From: an uncultured Prochlorococcus sp.
Lineage (GTDB): Bacteria > Cyanobacteriota > Cyanobacteriia > PCC-6307 > Cyanobiaceae
Assembly (NCBI GenBank): GCA_902620895.1
Contig: CACNJU010000001.1
Span: 1-64,000 of the forward strand
DNA: 64,000 nucleotides
Reading direction: 5' to 3'
Position 1 is the stretch's first letter, and every line of letters begins with the position of its first letter. The translations under genes were made by a program, and so were the position numbers. This document shows, piece after piece, positions 56,527-64,000 of this stretch. The notes below the pieces were generated by a model, which did no database searches, was not told where the DNA came from, and saw only the letters and a list, made by a program, of their open reading frames with translations.

Positions 56527-58167
56527 TTATATTGTTGGAGCTTTTAGGATGTCATTTGTTTTAGTTCCTGAAAAAATATTTGTTTTAACAGCACCTTTAA
56601 CTGCAGTTAAATCTCGATCGACCAAATTATTAATAGATGCAATGTAACTTTCAGTAATTAATCTTGGGTATAAACCTATTCCAATAATCGGTAAAAGTAA
56701 ACAGGCAATAATATAAACTTCCCTTGGCTCTGCATCTATAAGTTTTCGTTCTTCGATTAATTTAGGATTTTCTTTACCAAAGAAAATTTCTCTTAACATT
56801 GAAAGTAGATAAATAGGAGTAAGTATTACACCGATAGCTGCTAAAGAGGCCATCACTACCCTAAACGGAAGTGTATAAACTTCATCAGTAACGAATCCTG
56901 TAAATACCATCAATTCGGAAACAAATCCACTCATACCTGGTAAAGCCAGAGAAGCCAGGGAGCAAGCAGTCCATAGAGCAAACATGATTCTCATCTTTTG
57001 TCCTACACCACTCATTTCATCAAGTTTAAGAGTCTTTGTTCTGTCATAGGTAGCACCAACAAGAAAAAATAAACTTGCACCGATTAATCCATGACTGACC
57101 ATTTGCAGCATAGCTCCGCTTGTTCCAAGGCTACTAAAACTCCCTATTCCAATAAGCACGAAACCCATATGACTTATCGAACTATATGCAATTTTTCTTT
57201 TAAGATTTCTTTGAGCAAAAGAAGTTAATGCAGCATAAATTATATTTACTACCCCTAGAACTATTAATAATGGGGCAAATTGAGCATGAGCAACCGGTAA
57301 TAATTGTGCATTAAATCTTAAAAGAGCATACCCTCCCATCTTTAATAATATTCCTGCTAGAAGCATATGAACTGGAGCTGTAGCCTCTCCATGAGCATCT
57401 GGAAGCCAAGTATGAAGGGGAACTATAGGAAGTTTCACTCCAAATGCAATTAAAAGGCCTACGTAACATAATATTTGGAATTTTTGACTAAAATCTTGAG
57501 CTGCTAAGTGAGAAAACTCAAAGTTGGGAATTTCTGTACCATAGAAACCCATTGCTAACGCTGCAAGAAGAATAAAAATAGAACTACCAGCTGTATAAAT
57601 AATGAATTTTGTTGCTGCATATTGTCGATTTTTGCCGCCCCATATAGCTAATAATAAATAAACGGGAATTAACTCAAGTTCCCAAGTAAGAAAGAATAAA
57701 AGCATATCTTGTACGGCAAACACAGCGATTTGGCCGCCATCCATAACCAATATTAAAAAGAAAAACAACTTTGGTTTGAACTTAACTGGCCATGCAGCAA
57801 GAACTGCTAAAGCAGTAATAAAACTAGTTAATAATATTAACGGCATAGACATGCCATCAGCGCCAACAGACCAAGTAAGACCTAAATCAGGGAGCCAACT
57901 AATATTTTCTTTAAGTTGAACATTTTCATTACTTATATCAAAGCCATTTATATATGAACCTACAGTTATTAAAAAAGTAATTAATGCAATAGACAATGCA
58001 AACCATCTCACCTCTTTACCATCCCCTTTATCTGGGAAAAAAGGTATCACAAATGCACTACCAATTGGGAATAAAATTGAAGCAGATAACCAAGGAAAAT
58101 TAGACAATCCAGCTCCCAAAGTCCCCAACATTTGTGTCGCAAAATGTGAATAAAAATAAGTACTCAA
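56527..58167 (-). CDS. ndhD: NAD(P)H-quinone oxidoreductase subunit 4 (NdhD)
   Basis: [64 protein letters not shown]. Confidence 0.97.
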   Translation of the reverse strand: MSTYFYSHFATQMLGTLGAGLSNFPWLSASILFPIGSAFVIPFFPDKGDGKEVRWFALSIALITFLITVGSYINGFDISNENVQLKENISWLPDLGLTWSVGADGMSMPLILLTSFITALAVLAAWPVKFKPKLFFFLILVMDGGQIAVFAVQDMLLFFLTWELELIPVYLLLAIWGGKNRQYAATKFIIYTAGSSIFILLAALAMGFYGTEIPNFEFSHLAAQDFSQKFQILCYVGLLIAFGVKLPIVPLHTWLPDAHGEATAPVHMLLAGILLKMGGYALLRFNAQLLPVAHAQFAPLLIVLGVVNIIYAALTSFAQRNLKRKIAYSSISHMGFVLIGIGSFSSLGTSGAMLQMVSHGLIGASLFFLVGATYDRTKTLKLDEMSGVGQKMRIMFALWTACSLASLALPGMSGFVSELMVFTGFVTDEVYTLPFRVVMASLAAIGVILTPIYLLSMLREIFFGKENPKLIEERKLIDAEPREVYIIACLLLPIIGIGLYPRLITESYIASINNLVDRDLTAVKGAVKTNIFSGTKTNDILKAPTI

Positions 58168-58253
58168 TTTAATAAAAAAATTTATCTTAAGTGAAGTCTA
58201 GAAATTTTCTGTATTTTTTCACCCCAATGAACAGTGAAGACACACAATTGTAA

Positions 58254-60275
58254 TTAAGAAACTTGAGGAGATTGAAAACCAAATATAGCAACTAGTAAAA
58301 TTACACCCCCAAAAACAATAAGCGCATAAAATTGAGCCCTACCGGTCTCAAAATATTTTAAACCTTCTCCACTACCTAAAGTTACAAGTCCAGTAAGATT
58401 TACAACGCCATCAACAACCTTAGAATCAACCTCTAAAACTTCTTTAGCAAGTTTTCTACTACCCTTAACAAAAAGTTTTTCATTAATATCATCTAGGTAC
58501 CATTTATTGGATAAAAATCGATTGATGTTAGGAAACTTTTCGGCAAATAAAACTGATAAATTAATTTTTTTCACAAAATATGCCTGATAAGCAATAATGA
58601 TTCCAGCTGATGCAATAAGTACGGAAGCAAGTGCTAAAGGCAAAAATTCTTTTAATTCGAAAGCTTTTGCAGCAGTCTCTGCTTCTTCAGGATCTAGTAA
58701 ATTTGCAATTTTGCTATCCCATGGAAGTCCCATAAAACCGATTATTAAAGAGGGTACAGCTAGAAATACCAAGGGAAATGTCATTGACCAGGGTGATTCA
58801 TGGATAGAGCCATGTTCTTCATGCTCTTCTTCATTTTCTTCATCTAGGTTTGTTTTAGAAGCTATTAGAAGCTGTTTTTGCAATTCTTTATTCTCCCCTC
58901 TGAAATCTCCTTCAAATGTCAAGAAATAAAGCCTAAACATATAAAAAGCAGTCATACCAGCTGTTAGCAGTCCTACGAACCAAAAAGCTGGAAATGATAT
59001 AAAAGCATTTCCTAGTATTTCGTCTTTACTCCAAAAACCTGCCAATGGGGGAATTCCACTAATAGCTACACAGCCTATTAAAAACGTTGTTGATGTATAT
59101 GGCATTTTTTTTCTTAAACCGCCCATCAATCTCATATCTTGAGCTAATACAGGCTGATGGCCAACTACTTCTTCCATAGCATGTATTACTGAACCAGATC
59201 CCAAAAATAGCATTGCTTTAAAGCAAGCATGAGTTACTAAATGAAAAATTCCTGCAACTGGTGCTCCACAACCCATTGCGAGCATCATATACCCAAGCTG
59301 AGAAACTGTGCTGTATGCTAAACCTTTTTTTAAATCCATTTGGGTCAAAGCTATAGAGGCTCCTAAAAAACAAGTAATGGTACCAACTAAAGCAATAATG
59401 AACTGAATAGAGGGGAATATTGAATACAAAGGTTGAAGTCTTGCTACAAGAAAGATTCCTGCTGCAACCATTGTTGCAGCATGGATAAGTGCAGAAATTG
59501 GTGTAGGACCTTCCATCGCATCAGGCAACCACACATGAAGAGGAAACTGAGCAGATTTAGCCATTGGCCCTAGAAAAACTAAAAAACAAAGTAATAAAGC
59601 AGCCCAAATGGGTATCGAATGGTCAGATATCGATTGAGAAATTCCAGTAGCTATTTCATTAAAATCAAAACTATTTGTTGCCCAAAATAGACCAAGAATT
59701 CCAAGTAATAAACCAAAATCTCCCACTCTATTAACAACAAATGCTTTTTGTGCAGCGTGTGCAGCGCCATCCCTGTCATACCAAAAACCAACTAATAAAT
59801 AAGAACACATCCCAACTAATTCCCAAAAAACATAAATTTCTAATAAATTCGGACTAACTATTAATCCCATCATTGAACTACTAAATAATGCTAAATATGT
59901 AAAAAATCTGACGTATCCTTTGTCATGTGCCATGTAACCATGAGAGTAAATCATTACCAGCAAGGTTATTGTAGTTACCAACGCAAGCATTACACTCCCC
60001 AAAGGATCGAGGACAAATCCCATTGGAATTGTGAAATCCCCTGCATTGGCCCATACAAATAATTTTTCTACTGATTGATAACCATTAACTTGTTCAATTA
60101 AAGCTTTATAACTAATTACCGCAGAAATCCCAACGAAAGATATCAGACCTACAGAAACAATTTCTCTTGAATTATTAATTTTCTTATTAATGCTTATTAG
60201 TCCTAAGCCAGAAAGCACAGCTCCAATAAGTGGAAAAACGGGAATTAACCAGGCAATTTCTGAAGCTTGTGGCAT
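58254..60275 (-). CDS. ndhF: NAD(P)H-quinone oxidoreductase subunit 5 (NdhF)
   Basis: FWELVGMCSYLLVGFWYDRDGAAHAAQKAFVVNRVGDFGLLLG, HVWLPDAMEGPTPISALIHAATMVAAGIFLVAR. Confidence 0.98.
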   Translation of the reverse strand: MPQASEIAWLIPVFPLIGAVLSGLGLISINKKINNSREIVSVGLISFVGISAVISYKALIEQVNGYQSVEKLFVWANAGDFTIPMGFVLDPLGSVMLALVTTITLLVMIYSHGYMAHDKGYVRFFTYLALFSSSMMGLIVSPNLLEIYVFWELVGMCSYLLVGFWYDRDGAAHAAQKAFVVNRVGDFGLLLGILGLFWATNSFDFNEIATGISQSISDHSIPIWAALLLCFLVFLGPMAKSAQFPLHVWLPDAMEGPTPISALIHAATMVAAGIFLVARLQPLYSIFPSIQFIIALVGTITCFLGASIALTQMDLKKGLAYSTVSQLGYMMLAMGCGAPVAGIFHLVTHACFKAMLFLGSGSVIHAMEEVVGHQPVLAQDMRLMGGLRKKMPYTSTTFLIGCVAISGIPPLAGFWSKDEILGNAFISFPAFWFVGLLTAGMTAFYMFRLYFLTFEGDFRGENKELQKQLLIASKTNLDEENEEEHEEHGSIHESPWSMTFPLVFLAVPSLIIGFMGLPWDSKIANLLDPEEAETAAKAFELKEFLPLALASVLIASAGIIIAYQAYFVKKINLSVLFAEKFPNINRFLSNKWYLDDINEKLFVKGSRKLAKEVLEVDSKVVDGVVNLTGLVTLGSGEGLKYFETGRAQFYALIVFGGVILLVAIFGFQSPQVS

Positions 60276-60308
60276 TTTTTAAAAAACTTATATCTTGATT
60301 TTAAACTG

Positions 60309-61037
60309 TCAATTGAAAAATTCAGACAAAAATGATGAATTAAATGTTTTAACAGCAATATTTATATATTGATGAGACCACCAAAGTACGCCTATTGCAA
60401 TTAATATACCAACTTGAGATAACCTAAAAAATTCTTTAATCTTAAATTCTTGCCTCCCCTCAAGTATCGCCAAGAAAGGGATTATGGAAGTATTTTTTTT
60501 AAAATTTTCAAATTCTTCTCCAAATCTATTTGCTAATCTCTTGTCGCCATGCCAGATTGCAAAAAGGTGATGCAAAACTAAGCCAATAGAAGTTACTAAT
60601 GTGAATGATGTACCAATCCATAAAGTATGAGCAAAACACCAAATTATCTGACCAAATGCTTGTGGATGTCTTGTGATTCGCATTATCCCAGTTCCATAGA
60701 TTCGTACTTTAGGTTTTAAAACGGAAGGAATTTCTAGCAAATTGTAAGTAGCGGGATATAAAAATAAAAAACTTATTGCAGTTAAGAACCAAACGACCAT
60801 AAAAACAAAATTATTACCCTGTAAATTCCATAATCTGATTCCGTCATATCTATGAGCTAAAAAATAACTAATCAAGATAATTGCAGATGGCAAACTTAAA
60901 AAAACAAAACATAACCGCCATAATCTTGGACCCATAATAGATTCTGCTTTGATTCTTAAAGCAGCTCCCCCACTATGAATGACCGCAAAAATCAAAATCA
61001 AAATTAAGATGATTAGCGAAGTTTTATGAGTCTCCAT
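60309..61037 (-). CDS. NnrU-family membrane protein, candidate 15-cis-zeta-carotene isomerase (Z-ISO)
   Basis: FAVIHSGGAALR, RYDGIRLWNLQG, GIMRITRHPQAFGQIIWCFAHTLWIGTSF; near pds. Confidence 0.8.
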   Translation of the reverse strand: METHKTSLIILILILIFAVIHSGGAALRIKAESIMGPRLWRLCFVFLSLPSAIILISYFLAHRYDGIRLWNLQGNNFVFMVVWFLTAISFLFLYPATYNLLEIPSVLKPKVRIYGTGIMRITRHPQAFGQIIWCFAHTLWIGTSFTLVTSIGLVLHHLFAIWHGDKRLANRFGEEFENFKKNTSIIPFLAILEGRQEFKIKEFFRLSQVGILIAIGVLWWSHQYINIAVKTFNSSFLSEFFN

Positions 61038-61064
61038 ATATTTAGATTGTTCAAATAATTTTTG

Positions 61065-61090
61065 TTCTTAACAAGAATGCTCTTAAGCAT
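61065..61090. repeat. Two adjacent short dyads in the rbcR divergent intergenic region
   Basis: TTCTT-AAC-AAGAA (61065-61077) and ATGCT-CTTA-AGCAT (61077-61090). Confidence 0.55.
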
Positions 61091-61120
61091 TAGAATTATA
61101 AGAAATTGTAGGCATAATAG

Positions 61121-62065
61121 ATGCCAGAATTACCATTTACACTCGACCAATTAAGAATATTAAAAGCTATAGCAGCTCAAGGAAGTTTTAAAAAAGCTGC
61201 AGATCTCTTATATGTAACCCAACCTGCCGTAAGTTTACAAATACAAAATTTAGAAAAACAACTTGAAATCACAATTTTTGACAGAGGTGGTAGGAAGGCT
61301 CTATTGACTGAAGGAGGGAGACTATTACTTGAATATTGTGAACGAATTTTGAATCAATGCGACGAAGCTTGCAAAGCTATTGAAGATTTAAATAGCTTAA
61401 GAGGTGGAACTCTTGTCATTGGAGCGAGCCAAACAACGGGTACTTATTTAATGCCGAGAATGATAGGACTATTCAGACAACAATACCCTGATGTATCCGT
61501 TCAACTTCAAGTACATAGTACGAGAAGAACTGGTTGGAGTGTGGCCAATGGACAAATTGACTTAGCCATTATTGGCGGACAATTACCTGGAGATTTGGAA
61601 AATTTGCTACAAGTAATTCCATATGCCACTGATGAATTGGCATTAGTTTTACCATCTAAACATCCACTTTCGACCAAAAAAGAGCTGCTTAAAGAAGACT
61701 TATACAAATTAAATTTTGTAACATTAGACTCACAATCTACAACAAGAAAAGTAGTTGACAAACTTCTCCAAGATTCTGGTCTTGATATTCAAAGATTAAA
61801 AATTGAGATGGAACTTAACTCTCTTGAAGCAATCAAGAATGCAGTTCAATCAGGTTTAGGAGCTTCCTTTTTGCCTGTTGTTTCTATTGAAAGAGAATTA
61901 TCGGCTGGAACAATCCACAAAGCATTTGTTGCTGATTTAGAGGTAAAAAGAGAACTTAAATTAATTTCTAATCCGTCAAGATATACATCTAGAGCATCAG
62001 AAGTATTTAAGAAAAACATTCTCCCACAATTTGCTAGTTTAGAAAGCCCTTTGAGACATATATGA
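61121..62065 (+). CDS. rbcR: LysR-type transcriptional regulator RbcR (Ycf30)
   Basis: [61 protein letters not shown]. Confidence 0.93.
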   Translation: MPELPFTLDQLRILKAIAAQGSFKKAADLLYVTQPAVSLQIQNLEKQLEITIFDRGGRKALLTEGGRLLLEYCERILNQCDEACKAIEDLNSLRGGTLVIGASQTTGTYLMPRMIGLFRQQYPDVSVQLQVHSTRRTGWSVANGQIDLAIIGGQLPGDLENLLQVIPYATDELALVLPSKHPLSTKKELLKEDLYKLNFVTLDSQSTTRKVVDKLLQDSGLDIQRLKIEMELNSLEAIKNAVQSGLGASFLPVVSIERELSAGTIHKAFVADLEVKRELKLISNPSRYTSRASEVFKKNILPQFASLESPLRHI

Positions 62066-62071
62066 TTTCGA

Positions 62072-62695
62072 TCAAAACTGAATTGCTTCTTTGTTAATAC
62101 CTACCCCACCGTCTTCAGCTTGCCCATCACCTTTTATTATAAATTTATTTTCATTTACATCAGTCTGATAAACGCACTTAACTATTGGCTTATCCCTTAT
62201 AGAACCAATATAAGCAAAAGTATTCATCCTTTGCTTACATTCTCTTACATCTTCATTACTAATTGCACCCTGTTTTTGTAAAACTGTCCAATTCTCTCTT
62301 CTTATAACACACCCTGGCTGGAGAGCTGGTTGCGTTACAAAACTCGTAGATGGATTTAGAGTCGTATACATTTCAACATCAATTACAAAAGCACTAGCTC
62401 CCCATTGTCTGCAAAATTCAGGATCTGGAACAGCCATATCTAATTGTTGTTGACTTGCTATATTTCCCTGCCCTCCATCAGTTGTACTGGTAATAGCGCT
62501 CCCGATACCAACTCCTAAAATTAATACTCCAGCAAGTACGGCAATGGTTCCTGTACTAAAGTTGATCTTTTGTTCAGAAGAAGCAGGCAATCTATTGCTT
62601 CTTTGAACATAAGGATCCATTTCCTTTGGATTTGGTGGATAGTAACTCCTATTTGAGCCTCTTCTTGGCCTTCTATTTGAGGATGATCTATTCAC
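62072..62695 (-). CDS. Conserved cyanobacterial membrane-anchored protein (DUF3172-like)
   Basis: Basic low-complexity N-terminus, one TM ([19 protein letters not shown]), [27 protein letters not shown]. Confidence 0.8.
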   Translation of the reverse strand: MNRSSSNRRPRRGSNRSYYPPNPKEMDPYVQRSNRLPASSEQKINFSTGTIAVLAGVLILGVGIGSAITSTTDGGQGNIASQQQLDMAVPDPEFCRQWGASAFVIDVEMYTTLNPSTSFVTQPALQPGCVIRRENWTVLQKQGAISNEDVRECKQRMNTFAYIGSIRDKPIVKCVYQTDVNENKFIIKGDGQAEDGGVGINKEAIQF

Positions 62696-63039
62696 AGCAC
62701 TTCATTTGTCTTTGGTAAACCCATTGAATAATTCATTACTCTACAATCAGGGTTATAGCTAAGCTGACCATTTTGAAGCAAAAATTTAATCAATCCTTCA
62801 ATTTCTGATCCTATTTTTCGAAGTTCATAATCATCTAAATCCTTTCCTGCTCTCTCTTTTATTAATTCATTAAATTTTTCATTTATTTTATTTAGAGAAT
62901 CTTCGTTCCAAATAAATTCGTTATCAGGATCTAAATCAAGGGTTAGTTTATTGGGATGAAACTTTAATTCCTCATCTACAACTTCGGCAGTAAAAATTCT
63001 TACATGCCTAGTAGTCGATTTTAAAAGCATTTTTTCCAT
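62692..63039 (-). CDS. ndhM: NAD(P)H-quinone oxidoreductase subunit M
   Basis: [47 protein letters not shown]-type overlap with the downstream gene. Confidence 0.95.
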   Translation of the reverse strand: MEKMLLKSTTRHVRIFTAEVVDEELKFHPNKLTLDLDPDNEFIWNEDSLNKINEKFNELIKERAGKDLDDYELRKIGSEIEGLIKFLLQNGQLSYNPDCRVMNYSMGLPKTNEVL

Positions 63040-63087
63040 AATTTTACAAAATAATCAACGAAAAAAACTATTATGTTCTAACTTTAA

Positions 63088-64000
<913 letters not shown>

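Overview
The window is a contiguous, AT-rich, gene-dense stretch of core chromosome from a picocyanobacterium. Gene content and protein sequences fit a high-light-adapted Prochlorococcus; this assignment is inferred from recognition, and no search was run. It holds about 68 credible protein genes: translation and transcription (secE-nusG-rplK-rplA-rplJ-rplL, prfB, argS, rsmH, mnmE, ybeY, rluD), central metabolism (eno, pgk, gltA), NDH-1 subunits (ndhH, ndhA-I-G-E, ndhD, ndhF, ndhM), phylloquinone synthesis (menF/menA-C-E plus thioesterase), pigments (chlM, zeta-carotene isomerase candidate, pds), cofactors (nadC, nadK, gshB, cobC/D-like), and regulators (rbcR, a PedR-like LuxR protein, a NarL-type response regulator, relA/spoT). 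I saw no rRNA, tRNA, CRISPR array, prophage, transposon or defence island, and I found no convincing novel multi-gene system. The observations most worth a second look are: (1) prfB is split in the ORF track but carries a classical CTT-TGA-C +1 programmed frameshift site; (2) an exported metallo-beta-lactamase-fold protein has lost most of its HxHxDH metal motif; (3) a ClpB paralogue lacks the D1 arginine-finger pair; (4) a structured leader precedes rplJ; (5) a small LuxR protein has C-terminal cysteines like redox-regulated PedR, with an unlisted 49-aa ORF next to it; (6) dyad repeats lie in the rbcR / zeta-carotene isomerase intergenic region.
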